A stretch of DNA of 64,000 nt from Ramlibacter aurantiacus (GCF_016722895.1 NZ_JAEQNA010000010.1:1-64000), one strand, 5' to 3'; shown: positions 51,951-61,074, numbered from the stretch's first letter. Program-made: numbers and translations. Notes: a model not told the origin generated them from the letters alone.

Positions 51951-53156
51951 ATGAAACCCACCACAATCGCCGCCGCCCTCGCCGTCGCCCTCGGCAGCGG
52001 CGCTGCCCTGGCGCAGCAGGCACCCGCCAACCAGCCGGTGCGCATCGGCTTCATCACCGACATGTCCAGCCTGTACGCCGACATCGACGGCCCGGCTGGC
52101 GGCGAGATGGTCAAGTGGGCGGTGCAGGACTTCGGGGGCAAGGTGCTGAACCGCCCGATCGAGGTGCTCACGGCCGACCACCAGAACAAGGCCGACGTCG
52201 CCAGCAGCAAGGCGCGCGAATGGATCGACAACAACGGCCTGAGCATGCTGGTGAGCGGCACCAACTCCGGCACGGCCCTGGCCATGGCCAAGGTCGCCAG
52301 CGAGAAGAAGCGCCCGTTCTTCGTGATCGGCGCCGGATCGGCCCGCCTGACCAACGAGGACTGCACGCCCTACACGGTGCACTACGCCTACGACACCGTG
52401 GCCCTGGCCAAGGTGGCCGGCACCGCGCTGGTGAAGGCCGGCAACAAGCGCTGGTTCTTCCTGACCGCCGACTACGCGTTCGGCCACTCGCTGGAGGGCG
52501 ATGCGGCCAACGTCGTCAAGGCCAATGGCGGCACGGTCGTGGGCACCGTGCGGCATCCGCTGAACGCCTCGGACTTCTCGTCCTTCCTGCTGCAGGCGCA
52601 GGGCTCCAAGGCCGACATCCTGGCCTTGGCCAATGCCGGCGGCGACTTCACCAACGCCATGCGCGCCGCGCGCGAGTTCGGCATCAACAAGAGCATGAAG
52701 GTGGCCGGCCTGCTGGTGTTCATCAACGAGGTCCACAGCCTGGGGCTGAACAACACCGAAGGCCTGCAACTGGCCGACAGCTGGTACTGGGACCAGGACG
52801 AAGCCAGCCGCAAGTTCGCCCAACGCTTCTTCACCCAGTACAAGCGCATGCCCTCCAGCCTGCAGGCGGCCGACTACTCGGCGGTCACCACCTACCTGAA
52901 GGCCGTGCAGGCCGCCGGCACCACCGATGCCGACAAGGTGATGGCGCAGATCAAGAAGGCCCCCGTCAACGACTTCTACACCAAGGGCAGCGTGCGCGCG
53001 GACGGCCGCATGATCCACGACATGTCGCTGTTCCAGGTCAAGGGCCAGAAGGAATCGACCAAGCCCTGGGACTACTACAAGCTCGTGACCAAGGTGCCGG
53101 GCGCCCAGGCCTTCACCTCGCTGGCCGAGAGCAAGTGCGCGTTAGTCAAGAAATAA
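51951..53156 (+). CDS. ABC transporter substrate-binding protein (LivK/Peripla_BP_6 type)
   Basis: A 401-residue periplasmic receptor with a Sec signal peptide ending ...GAALAQQ. The fold starts VRIGFITDMSSLYADIDGPAG and includes VSGTNSGTALAMAKVA and DYAFGHSLEGDA, typical of type-I leucine/isoleucine/valine or aromatic/amide receptors. The ligand cannot be told from sequence. An AAGGAGA ribosome site is well placed. Lies inside the ABC operon, 44 bp after livF. Confidence 0.9.
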   Translation: MKPTTIAAALAVALGSGAALAQQAPANQPVRIGFITDMSSLYADIDGPAGGEMVKWAVQDFGGKVLNRPIEVLTADHQNKADVASSKAREWIDNNGLSMLVSGTNSGTALAMAKVASEKKRPFFVIGAGSARLTNEDCTPYTVHYAYDTVALAKVAGTALVKAGNKRWFFLTADYAFGHSLEGDAANVVKANGGTVVGTVRHPLNASDFSSFLLQAQGSKADILALANAGGDFTNAMRAAREFGINKSMKVAGLLVFINEVHSLGLNNTEGLQLADSWYWDQDEASRKFAQRFFTQYKRMPSSLQAADYSAVTTYLKAVQAAGTTDADKVMAQIKKAPVNDFYTKGSVRADGRMIHDMSLFQVKGQKESTKPWDYYKLVTKVPGAQAFTSLAESKCALVKK

Positions 53157-53311
53157 GCGATTAGGGGCCAAGGGCGAGGGGAGACAAGCGGGCCGGAGTG
53201 GCCGCCTCCCTGGCTCTTGCCTCCTGCCTTGCTCCTTCCTTGGGGACCTGTTCGTACACGGACTCCATTCCCTTATCCCTATCCCCTAGGCCCAAACCCC
53301 TAGCCAGCCCC
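53157..53311. other. Gap before livH with CCCTA/TAGGGG-type words
   Basis: 155 bases with G/C-tract words: TTAGGGG at the left end, then CCCTTATCCCTATCCCCTAG and AAACCCCTAG at the right end. No gene is convincing here. A weaker related stretch lies after yacG (near 39750-39790). Confidence 0.4.
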
Positions 53312-54196
53312 TTGGAACTCTTCGGTATCCCCCACCAGGCCTTCCTCGGCCAGCTCATGCTGGGCCTTGTGAACGGGGCCTTCTACGCCATCCTCAGCCT
53401 GGGGCTGGCGGTGATCTTCGGCCTTCTCGACATCGTGAACTTCGCGCATGGCGCGCTGTACATGATGGGTGCGTTCGTTGCCTGGATCGCCCTGGACAGC
53501 TTCGGGATCAACTACTGGCTGGCGCTGATCGTCGCGCCGCTGGTCGTCGGAGCGATCGGCGTTCTCATCGAGCGGACCATGCTGCGACGCCTGTACGGGC
53601 TCGATCCGCTGTACGGGCTGCTGCTGACCTTCGGTCTGGCCCTCATCTTCGAAGGGCTGTTCCGCGAGCGCTTCGGCGTCTCCGGCCAGTCCTACCCGGT
53701 GCCCGACGCGCTGTCGGGCGCCACCAACCTCGGCTTCATGATCCTGCCCAACTACCGCGCCTGGGTCGTGCTCGCCTCGCTCGTCGTCTGCCTGGGCACC
53801 TGGTTCCTGATCGAGCGCACCCGGCTGGGGGCCTACCTGCGGGCGGGCACCGAGAACGCGCGGCTGGTGCAGGCGTTCGGGGTCAACGTGCCACGGATGG
53901 TGATGCTCACCTACGGGGCCGGCTGCGCCCTGGCCGCCTTCGCCGGCGTACTGGCGGCGCCCATCGTGCAGGTCACGCCCCTCATGGGCTCCAACCTCAT
54001 CATCGTGGTGTTCGCGGTGGTGGTGATCGGCGGCATGGGCTCCATCCTGGGGTCGGTGATCACCGGCCTGGGACTCGGCGTCGTCGAGGGCTTCACCCGC
54101 GTGTTCTATCCCGAGGCTTCCAATGTGGTGGTCTTCGTCATCATGGCCATCGTCCTGATGATTCGGCCCGCCGGCCTGTTCGGCAAGGAGGCGTGA
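53312..54196 (+). CDS. livH: Branched-chain amino-acid-type ABC transporter permease LivH
   Basis: A 294-residue permease with about eight helices. LGLVNGAFYAILSLGLAVIFG and LDIVNFAHGALYMMGAF are LivH hallmarks; the EAA-like loop RLVQAFGVN is present. TTG at 53312 gives MELFGIPHQAFLGQLML, the usual start; the frame stays open upstream through the low-complexity gap but that part looks non-coding. The stop overlaps livM. Confidence 0.9.
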   Translation: MELFGIPHQAFLGQLMLGLVNGAFYAILSLGLAVIFGLLDIVNFAHGALYMMGAFVAWIALDSFGINYWLALIVAPLVVGAIGVLIERTMLRRLYGLDPLYGLLLTFGLALIFEGLFRERFGVSGQSYPVPDALSGATNLGFMILPNYRAWVVLASLVVCLGTWFLIERTRLGAYLRAGTENARLVQAFGVNVPRMVMLTYGAGCALAAFAGVLAAPIVQVTPLMGSNLIIVVFAVVVIGGMGSILGSVITGLGLGVVEGFTRVFYPEASNVVVFVIMAIVLMIRPAGLFGKEA

Positions 54197-55206
54197 TGGG
54201 CAAGACTCACAAGGTATTCGGGCTCGCCTACCTGGCGGTGGCGGTACTGGCGCTGGCTGCCCCCTTCATCGGGCTGTACCCCATCTTCCTGATGAAGCTC
54301 CTGTGCTTCGCCCTCTTCGCCTGCGCCTTCAACCTGCTGCTCGGCTTCACCGGGCTGCTGTCCTTCGGCCATGCGGCGTTCTTCGGTGGCGCCGCCTACG
54401 TCACCGGCTGGTTCATCAGGTCGCAAGGCTGGACGCCCGAAGCCGGCGTGCTGGCCGGCATGGTGGCAGCCGCACTGCTGGGGGCGCTCGTCGGCGGCAT
54501 CGCCATCCGGCGCCAGGGCATCTACTTCGCCATGGTCACCCTGGCGCTGGCGCAGATGGTGTTCTTCGTCTGCCTGCAGGCGCCTTTCACCGGCGGCGAA
54601 GACGGCCTGCAGGGCGTGCCGCGCGGCGCGCTGTTCGGACTGCTGTCGCTGCAGTCCGACCTGACTTTGTACTACCTGGTGCTGGCGGTGGTCGTCGGCT
54701 GCTTCCTGGGCATCATGCGCATCGTCAACTCGCCTTTTGGCCAGGTGCTCAAGATGATCCGCGAGAACGAACCGCGCGCGATCTCGCTGGGCTACGAGGT
54801 CGACCGCTACAAGCTGCTCGCATTCGTGCTCTCCGCCGCGCTGTCGGGGCTGGCAGGCGCCCTCAAGACCCTCGTCATGGGTTTCGCCACCTTGTCCGAC
54901 GTGCATTGGTCGATGTCGGGCGAAGTCATCCTCATGAGCCTGCTCGGCGGCGTCGGCACCTTCTTCGGCCCGGTCCTGGGCGCCGGCATGGTGATCGCGT
55001 TGCAGAACATGCTGGCCGACAAGGTGGGCGCCTGGGTCACGGTGATCATCGGCGCCATCTTCGTGCTGTGCGTCCTCGCCTTCCGCAAGGGCATCGTCGG
55101 CGAGTGGCTGGCCTGGCGGGATCGCCGCGTCGCGCGCACCGCCAAGACCGGGGCCGCGAATAGCGAAACGCCCGGGCCTGGCGAACACCGAGTCGGCGTC
55201 TCCTAA
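54196..55206 (+). CDS. livM: Branched-chain amino-acid-type ABC transporter permease LivM
   Basis: A 336-residue permease with about nine helices. GFTGLLSFGHAAFFGGAAYV and RRQGIYFAMVTLALAQMVFF are typical of LivM. ATG at 54196 overlaps the livH stop; GTG one codon upstream is possible. The last 15 residues (GAANSETPGPGEHRVGVS) are extra and unstructured. Followed at once by the repeat array. Confidence 0.92.
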   Translation: MGKTHKVFGLAYLAVAVLALAAPFIGLYPIFLMKLLCFALFACAFNLLLGFTGLLSFGHAAFFGGAAYVTGWFIRSQGWTPEAGVLAGMVAAALLGALVGGIAIRRQGIYFAMVTLALAQMVFFVCLQAPFTGGEDGLQGVPRGALFGLLSLQSDLTLYYLVLAVVVGCFLGIMRIVNSPFGQVLKMIRENEPRAISLGYEVDRYKLLAFVLSAALSGLAGALKTLVMGFATLSDVHWSMSGEVILMSLLGGVGTFFGPVLGAGMVIALQNMLADKVGAWVTVIIGAIFVLCVLAFRKGIVGEWLAWRDRRVARTAKTGAANSETPGPGEHRVGVS

Positions 55207-55210
55207 ACCC

Positions 55211-55510
55211 CAAGGCCGCCGCGCAGCGGCCGGCCCCTCCAGTGCCGCCGCGGAACCGGCTTCGCCGGGCCGCAGGTGCCGCCCCGGGAGGGCGGCCTCG
55301 CCAAGGCCGCCGCGCAGCGGCCGGCCCCTCCAGTGCCACCGGCGGAACCGGCTTCGCCGGGCCGCAGGTGCCGCCCCGGGGGGGGGGGGCGGCCTCGCCA
55401 ATCGCCGCCGCGCAGCGGCCGGCCCCTCCAGTGCCACCGCGGAACCGGCTTCGCCGGGCCGCAGGTGGCGCCCCCTGGGGGGAGGCGGCCGCTAGGCCGC
55501 TTCGGGGGGG
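55211..55510 (+). repeat. Three tandem copies of the GC-rich intergenic repeat
   Basis: Units at 55211-55301 (91 bp), 55302-55398 (97 bp) and 55399-55510 (112 bp) fill the gap between livM and the PfkB gene. Each has GCGCAGCGGCCGGCCCCTCC, then AGTGCC(A/G)CC, GGAACCGGCTTCGCCGGGCC and a G-run. Units 1 and 2 end in GGCGGCCTCGC; unit 3 has the longer end GGCCGCTTCGGGGGGG seen in the dispersed copies. The array runs into the PfkB coding end. Confidence 0.9.
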
Positions 55511-56385
55511 ACCCAATTCTGCGGCCCGCGACTCGCGACCTTGATGGCGCCCACCCGGTTGCCCAGCTCGGCGCAGCGCGCCAGCGACCAGCCCTGCTCC
55601 AGCCCATGCAGCAGCGCCCCGCGCCATGCATCACCGCAGCCGGTGGGATCGACCACCTGCTCGGCGGCCACGCCCGGCACATGCTCCTTCTGGCCATCGA
55701 TCCAGACTTCGCAACCTTCGGCACCCAGCGTCACCACCAGGCCTCGCACGCGGCGCGAGATGTCGGCGGGGCTCCAGCCGGTGCGCTCGCACAGCATCTT
55801 GCCTTCGTAGTCGTTGACCGTGACCCACTCGGCCTGCTCGACGAACCGGGCCAGTTCGGGCCCGTCGAACATGGGCAGGCCCTGGCCGGGATCGAACACG
55901 AAGGGGATGCCGGCGGCCTGGAACTGCTCGGCGTGCTGCAGCATCGCGTCGCGCCCGTCGGGCGAGATGATGCCCAGGCGGATGTCCGGCCTCGCCTCGA
56001 TTCGGGTGGCATGCGCCTGCATCATCGCGCCGGGGTGGAAAGCCGTGATCTGGTTGTTGTCCAGGTCGGTCATGATCATGGCCTGCGCCGTGTAGCTGTC
56101 GTCGATCCGGCGCACGAACTCGGTGGAGATGCCCAGGCCGGCCAGCCGATCGATGTACTCCTGGCCATCGGTGCCCACCGTGGCCATGGGCAGCGGCTCG
56201 CCGCCCAGCTGCTTGAGGGCATAGGCGATGTTGCCGGCGCACCCGCCGAAGTCGCGCCGCAGCGAAGGCACCAGGAACGACACGTTCAGGATGTGCAGCT
56301 GGTGCGGGAGGATCTGCTGCGAAAAGCGCCCCTCGAAATTCATGATGGTGTCGAATGCGAGCGAGCCGCAAATCAGTGCTGCCAT
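55492..56385 (-). CDS. PfkB-family carbohydrate/nucleoside kinase (adenosine kinase-like)
   Basis: A 297-residue ribokinase-superfamily kinase. The anion-hole and catalytic-base motif is DPTGCGDAW at 246-254 with D252; FGGCAGNIAYALKQLGG near residue 46 is the substrate lid region. The closest annotated group is adenosine kinase/carbohydrate kinase of proteobacteria; the substrate is not proven. Its last codons (PPEAA and the TAG stop) fall inside the repeat at 55399-55510, so the C-terminus is repeat-derived. Convergent with livM. Confidence 0.87.
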   Translation of the reverse strand: MAALICGSLAFDTIMNFEGRFSQQILPHQLHILNVSFLVPSLRRDFGGCAGNIAYALKQLGGEPLPMATVGTDGQEYIDRLAGLGISTEFVRRIDDSYTAQAMIMTDLDNNQITAFHPGAMMQAHATRIEARPDIRLGIISPDGRDAMLQHAEQFQAAGIPFVFDPGQGLPMFDGPELARFVEQAEWVTVNDYEGKMLCERTGWSPADISRRVRGLVVTLGAEGCEVWIDGQKEHVPGVAAEQVVDPTGCGDAWRGALLHGLEQGWSLARCAELGNRVGAIKVASRGPQNWVPPEAA

Positions 56386-56444
56386 GTGAAGCGCCTATAG
56401 AACGGTCAGAAGAAGCGGGAGGGTGTGCGTTGCGCCGCACGCCC

Positions 56445-57578
56445 CTAGGGATAGAAGGCGAGCAACCGATAGCCCGCGACGCGAGCCGTCGCCGGGTCCA
56501 GTGCCAAATCGAGGTCCAGCGAGGCCGACCAATCGGCCCGGGCTCCCAGCACGGCGGGCTCGCGCAGCCCCAGGTCGGCCGGCGAGAGCACCCGGCGCAC
56601 CAGGGGCTGCTCGTTCGGGTCGCTCAGCGTGATCTCGAACCAGGGCATGGCGATCGGCGTGTCGGCCTGGTTCCGCACCGAAAACACCAGCCGGTAGACC
56701 GTGGGGCCCACCCGATTGAAGGACGAACCCTCGATGGCGACGGCGTCGACCTGCCGCACCGGCCGGACCGCGCAGCCGATGGGCACGCACAACCATTCAA
56801 GCAAGGGACGCAGTTGCGGCTGCCGGGCCGCCAGCCGATCCCGCTGATGCACCAGCACCTGCATCACCAGCAGGAGCACGAGGACGCTGGCCACGGCGGT
56901 CAACAAGGCACGTACCAGACCGCTCTGCCAGAACTCACGGTTGCGCGCCTGGCGAACGAAGCCGACCCGGTCCAGGGCCGGCGCCACCATGAGGTCACCA
57001 GCGGGATCGGCCGGGCTGCCCTCCGCGGCATCGAGCGCGTGATCGGCAGGCAAGGATTGCTTGAACTCGGCATACCAGGCCGGCTCTGCCGCTGCCGCCT
57101 TCGCGGGGGCCTGACCGGCGTCGGCGTCGGCGTCGGCGCCCGGTGCCAGCTGCGGCGTTGCCGGTGCGGCGAGCGGGGTCGCGGGGGCCGCAGCCTGAGC
57201 GGATGGCGCGGCCTGCGCGGCCTCGGTGGTTCGAGGAGGCGCGGCCGCAGGCTCGGCAGGCTCGGCAGGCTCGGCCGCCACCGGTGACCCGGTGGATGCT
57301 GCATGGGGAATGGTCCCCAGGTCGTCCAGCAACAGGTCCAGCGCGTGCGACTTCGGATCGTCGACGCTTGCGGCGGTCGGCAGGGGCGCCGGCTGCGAGA
57401 GCGCGCCGGGTGCGGTCGCTGCGGGCGCGGCGGGCCGGTCGGTGGACGGCTGCTCCAGGTGCGCATGGGCGTCGAACACTTCGCCGCACTGGCCGCAACG
57501 AACCCAGCCGTCGGCGATCTTCAGCTGATCGGCGACGACCCGAAAGTAGGTTCCGCAAGCCGTGCAATGGGTGATCAC
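56445..57578 (-). CDS. Zinc-ribbon membrane protein (MJ0042 domain, DUF3426)
   Basis: A 377-residue protein: an N-terminal zinc ribbon with C5, C8, C28 and C31 (CTAC...CGQC), a Pro/Ala-rich low-complexity linker including repeated EPAEPAEPA near residues 100-150, one membrane helix (LLTAVASVLVLLLVMQVLV), then a periplasmic DUF3426 domain (FNRVGPTVYRLVFSVRNQAD). The order prmA then this gene is common in Burkholderiales. Function unknown. Read from ATG at 57578. Confidence 0.87.
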   Translation of the reverse strand: MITHCTACGTYFRVVADQLKIADGWVRCGQCGEVFDAHAHLEQPSTDRPAAPAATAPGALSQPAPLPTAASVDDPKSHALDLLLDDLGTIPHAASTGSPVAAEPAEPAEPAAAPPRTTEAAQAAPSAQAAAPATPLAAPATPQLAPGADADADAGQAPAKAAAAEPAWYAEFKQSLPADHALDAAEGSPADPAGDLMVAPALDRVGFVRQARNREFWQSGLVRALLTAVASVLVLLLVMQVLVHQRDRLAARQPQLRPLLEWLCVPIGCAVRPVRQVDAVAIEGSSFNRVGPTVYRLVFSVRNQADTPIAMPWFEITLSDPNEQPLVRRVLSPADLGLREPAVLGARADWSASLDLDLALDPATARVAGYRLLAFYP

Positions 57579-57635
57579 GGCGCGAGCTGGGGTGAGGGAG
57601 CGGCTCTCATCTGCGGCCGATTCTAGGCCGCCGGA

Positions 57636-58553
57636 TCAGCCGGAAACGCGCTCAGGCACGGCCGCCGGGAATCGCGCGGACATGAGCACCCAACCTTCCT
57701 GGGAGTCGACGACCTCGAGCTCGCACCCGCTCGCGTAAGCCGCCTTCAACTCATCGGCCTGCCGCTCGAGGATGCCGGCCAGCACCAACGCCCCGCCGGG
57801 CGCGACGTGGCTGCACAGCAGCGGCGCCAGCACCTTCAGGGGCGTGGCCAGGATGTTCGCCAGCACGGTGTCGTAGCGGCCCGACGCCAGTTCGGGCAGC
57901 CCCGCCTGCAGCACCACGCCGTTGGCCTGGGCGTTGTCCTGTGTCGAGCGCACGGCGGCTTCGTCGATGTCCACCGCATCGACCCCGCGCGCGCCGAACT
58001 TCGCCGCGCCAATGGCCAGGATGCCGGAGCCGCAGCCGTAGTCCAGCACCCGCTGCCCGCCCATGCCGTGCCCGGCGATCCAGCGCAGGCACATGCGCGT
58101 GGTGGGATGGGTGCCGGTGCCGAAGGCCAGGCCCGGGTCGAGCCGGATCACCTGGGCGGCCTGCGCGGGCGGTTCGTGCCAGGTGGGCACGATCCAGAAT
58201 GCGGGCGTGATCTCGACGGGCGCGAACTGCGACTGCGTCAGGCGCACCCAGTCCTGCTCGGGCACCTCGTGCACGCCCAGCACGCGGCAACCCTCGAAGA
58301 AGTCCTGCGCCTGCAGCAGGCGCGCCGCCTCGCTGGCCGCGGGTTCGGCGGCAAACAGCGCCAGCACGCGCGAGCGCTGCCAGCCTTCCTTGGGTGGCGG
58401 CAGCCCGGGTTCACCGAACAGCGCCTGTTCGGACTCGGTGTGGGCGTCGGCGTCTTCCACCGACACGCTCAGGGCGTCCAGCGCATCGAGCGCCTCGCCC
58501 AGCGCTTCGATGCGCTCTTCCGGGGCCAGCAGGCTGAGTTCGAACAGGGGCAT
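57636..58553 (-). CDS. prmA: Ribosomal protein L11 methyltransferase
   Basis: Trimethylates several sites of ribosomal protein L11 with SAM. The 305-residue protein has an N-terminal substrate-recognition domain (MPLFELSLLAPEERIEALGE), LDPGLAFGTGTHPTTRMCL before the core, motif I VLDYGCGSGILAIGA and a catalytic NILATPL. ATG at 58553 is the family start. Followed on the same strand by the zinc-ribbon gene and preceded by accC. Confidence 0.94.
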   Translation of the reverse strand: MPLFELSLLAPEERIEALGEALDALDALSVSVEDADAHTESEQALFGEPGLPPPKEGWQRSRVLALFAAEPAASEAARLLQAQDFFEGCRVLGVHEVPEQDWVRLTQSQFAPVEITPAFWIVPTWHEPPAQAAQVIRLDPGLAFGTGTHPTTRMCLRWIAGHGMGGQRVLDYGCGSGILAIGAAKFGARGVDAVDIDEAAVRSTQDNAQANGVVLQAGLPELASGRYDTVLANILATPLKVLAPLLCSHVAPGGALVLAGILERQADELKAAYASGCELEVVDSQEGWVLMSARFPAAVPERVSG

Positions 58554-58645
58554 CGTCAGCGCTTCAGTGGGTGTGGACGGATCGTCGCGAGCGCGCCGAG
58601 GCTGCTTCGAGGATCGCAACCGGCGCGCGCAGCAATTCTCACGGC

Positions 58646-59995
58646 TTAGCGCTTGTGATGCGCCAGCCAGTCCTCGAGATAGTGGATGTTGGTGCCGCCG
58701 GCCATGAACTTGGCGTCGACCATCAACTCGCGGTGCAGGGCGATGTTGGTCTGGATGCCTTCGACAACCGTCTCGAGCAGCGCCGTGCGCATGCGGGCGA
58801 GGGCCTGCTCGCGGGTGTCCCCGTGCACGATGATCTTGCCGATCATGGAGTCGTAGTTGGGCGGCACGAAGTAATTGTTGTAGACATGCGAGTCCACCCG
58901 CACGCCAGGACCGCCCGGCGCATGCCACTGGGTGATGCGGCCCGGCGATGGCACGAACTTGTACGGATCCTCGGCATTCACGCGGCACTCGATCGCGTGG
59001 CCGCGGATGTGGATGTCGCGCTGGGCAAAGGGCAGCTTCTCGCCGGCGGCCACCTGGATCTGGGTCTTGACGATGTCCACGCCGGTGATCAGCTCGGTCA
59101 CCGGGTGCTCGACCTGCACGCGCGTGTTCATCTCGATGAAATAGAACTCGCCGTTCTCGTACAGGAACTCGAAGGTGCCGGCCCCGCGGTAGCCGATCTT
59201 CTTGCAGGCGGCGACGCAGCGCTCGCCGATGCGGTCGATCAGCTTGCGCGGAATGCCCGGCGCCGGCCCCTCCTCGATGATCTTCTGGTGGCGCCGCTGC
59301 ATGGAACAGTCACGCTCGCCGAGGTAGACGGCGTTGCGGTGCTTGTCGGCCAGCACCTGGATCTCGATGTGCCGGGGGTTCTGGAGGAACTTCTCCATGT
59401 AAACGGCCGGGTTGCCGAAGGCGGCGCCCGCCTCGGCCCGGGTCATCTGCACCGCATTGACCAGCGCGGCCTCGGTGTGCACCACGCGCATGCCGCGCCC
59501 GCCGCCGCCGCCGGCGGCCTTGATGATCACCGGGTAGCCGATGGTGCGGGCGATGCGGCGGATCTGCGCAGGATCGTCCGGCAACTCGCCTTCCGAGCCC
59601 GGCACACAGGGCACGCCGGCCTTGATCATGGCCTGCTTGGCCGAGACCTTGTCGCCCATGATCCGGATGGACTCGGGGGAAGGGCCGATGAACTGGAAAC
59701 CGCTTTTCTCGACCCGCTCGGCAAAGTCGGCGTTCTCGGACAGGAAGCCGTAGCCGGGGTGGATGGCCTCGGCGTCGGTCACTTCCGCCGCCGAGATGAT
59801 GGCGGGCATGTTGAGGTAGCTCTGCGGCGAGGGCGCCGGGCCGATGCACACGGCCTCCTCGGCCAGCTTGACGTACTTGGCTTCGCGGTCCGCCTCGGAA
59901 TAGACCATGACGGCCTTGACACCCAACTCGCGGCAGGCCCGCTGGATCCGCAGTGCGATCTCGCCCCGGTTGGCGATCAGGATCTTCTTGAACAT
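58646..59995 (-). CDS. accC: Biotin carboxylase subunit of acetyl-CoA carboxylase
   Basis: Carboxylates the biotin of AccB with ATP and bicarbonate, the first half of malonyl-CoA formation. The 449-residue ATP-grasp protein has the N-terminal [17 protein letters not shown], the Gly-rich GGGGGRGM loop and the [14 protein letters not shown] active-site region. Seven bases after accB, same transcript. Confidence 0.97.
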   Translation of the reverse strand: MFKKILIANRGEIALRIQRACRELGVKAVMVYSEADREAKYVKLAEEAVCIGPAPSPQSYLNMPAIISAAEVTDAEAIHPGYGFLSENADFAERVEKSGFQFIGPSPESIRIMGDKVSAKQAMIKAGVPCVPGSEGELPDDPAQIRRIARTIGYPVIIKAAGGGGGRGMRVVHTEAALVNAVQMTRAEAGAAFGNPAVYMEKFLQNPRHIEIQVLADKHRNAVYLGERDCSMQRRHQKIIEEGPAPGIPRKLIDRIGERCVAACKKIGYRGAGTFEFLYENGEFYFIEMNTRVQVEHPVTELITGVDIVKTQIQVAAGEKLPFAQRDIHIRGHAIECRVNAEDPYKFVPSPGRITQWHAPGGPGVRVDSHVYNNYFVPPNYDSMIGKIIVHGDTREQALARMRTALLETVVEGIQTNIALHRELMVDAKFMAGGTNIHYLEDWLAHHKR

Positions 59996-60002
59996 CGGCC
60001 GC

Positions 60003-60455
60003 TTACTCGATCACGAAAAGCGGCTGGCCATACTCGACCGGTTGTCCGTTCTCGCAGAGGATCCGCGTGATGGTGCCGCCCTTGTCGGCCTCGATCTCGT
60101 TGAGGATCTTCATCGCCTCGATGATGCAGATCGTCTCACCCGCCTTGACGGCGGTGCCCACCTCGACGAACGGCTTGGCGCCCGGGCTGGACGACCGATA
60201 GAAGGTACCCACCATGGGCGACTTGACCGTGTGGCCGGCCGGCGCCTCGGGGGCTGGTGCCGGCGCGGCAGCGGCCTGCGGCGCGGCGACCGCGGGAGCG
60301 GGCTGCGCCAGCTGCACGGTCTGCGGGGGCATCTGGAAGACCGGCGGCTGACCCTTGACGATCCGCACCTTGCCCTCGGCCTCGGTGATTTCCAGTTCGG
60401 AGACGTTCGATTCGGACACGAGGTCGATCAACGTCTTCAGTTTGCGCAAGTCCAT
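60003..60455 (-). CDS. accB: Biotin carboxyl carrier protein of acetyl-CoA carboxylase
   Basis: A 150-residue biotin carrier. The biotinyl Lys is K116 in EAMKILNE; the Ala/Pro linker ([20 protein letters not shown]) separates the N-terminal helical part from the biotinyl domain. ATG at 60455 gives [13 protein letters not shown], the conserved start. Starts the accB-accC pair. Confidence 0.97.
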   Translation of the reverse strand: MDLRKLKTLIDLVSESNVSELEITEAEGKVRIVKGQPPVFQMPPQTVQLAQPAPAVAAPQAAAAPAPAPEAPAGHTVKSPMVGTFYRSSSPGAKPFVEVGTAVKAGETICIIEAMKILNEIEADKGGTITRILCENGQPVEYGQPLFVIE

Positions 60456-60534
60456 GAGAGCTCCGAGGCACGAAAAGCGGCGAATGTACCGCAATTCACC
60501 GCTACTTACGCTTTATTGCGTTCTTTTTCTATTG

Positions 60535-61074
60535 TCAGACCGACGCTTGTGCCCGCCAACGGGACAGTTCCTCGGCCGAAAGCTGGCCGATTCTACGTTG
60601 CAGAACCCGGCCGTCCGGCCCCACCAGGACCGTGAACGGGAGACCCCCGTGCTGGTTGCCGAAAGTCCGGCCGAGCTCGGTGCCTTCCAGGCCGGCCAGG
60701 CCAATGGGGAAACTCACCGGGGTACGGGACAGGAACTTTCGTACCGCCGGGGCTTGGTCGACCGCCAAGCCCACCACTTCCCAGCCGCTGCCGGCGTGCT
60801 CACTCCTGAACCGATCGAGCAGCGGCATCTCTTCGACGCAGGGCGGGCACCAGGTGGCCCAGAAGTTCACCAGCAGGTGTTTGCCGCGCAAGCTCGACAT
60901 GTCCAGCATGCCGCCAGCCGGTGCCTCGAAGCGGCGAGTCCAGAAGTCCGCCGGCACCGCGTCCTGACCGGTCCCGACGGACCAGCGCTTCCAGCCCACG
61001 GCGCCGCCTGCCAGGAGCGCGACCCCACCCGCACCAGCGAGCAGCAGCGTGCGGCGGGTCTCAGCGCGCGCCAT
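60535..61074 (-). CDS. TlpA-type thiol-disulphide oxidoreductase
   Basis: A 179-residue membrane-anchored or secreted thioredoxin. WCPPC with C76/C79 is the redox site; VNFWATWCPPCVEEMP and the GLPFTVLVGPDG cis-Pro region fit TlpA/ResA. The N-terminus MARAETRRTLLLAGAGGVALL is a signal anchor, possibly Tat-type (RRTLLL). It keeps periplasmic thiols reduced, for example in cytochrome c or enzyme maturation; the client is unknown. Overlaps the upstream gene by 14 bp. Confidence 0.88.
   Translation of the reverse strand: MARAETRRTLLLAGAGGVALLAGGAVGWKRWSVGTGQDAVPADFWTRRFEAPAGGMLDMSSLRGKHLLVNFWATWCPPCVEEMPLLDRFRSEHAGSGWEVVGLAVDQAPAVRKFLSRTPVSFPIGLAGLEGTELGRTFGNQHGGLPFTVLVGPDGRVLQRRIGQLSAEELSRWRAQASV

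Noticed and set aside
55211..55510. Could the tandem repeats be a CRISPR array?
   Set aside because: Units are 90-110 bp, nearly identical along their whole length with no unique spacers, and no cas genes are present.
55230..55540. Apparent open frames with repeated PAKPVPRWHW-like peptides on the minus strand
   Set aside because: They are translations of the tandem GC-rich repeat and occur wherever the repeat lies (also near 11.0 and 25.5 kb); there is no independent evidence of coding.
60456..60538. CTGACA / CAATAA on the minus strand as an accB promoter
   Set aside because: The spacing is only 14 bp and the -35 overlaps the tlpA stop; too weak to report as a feature.
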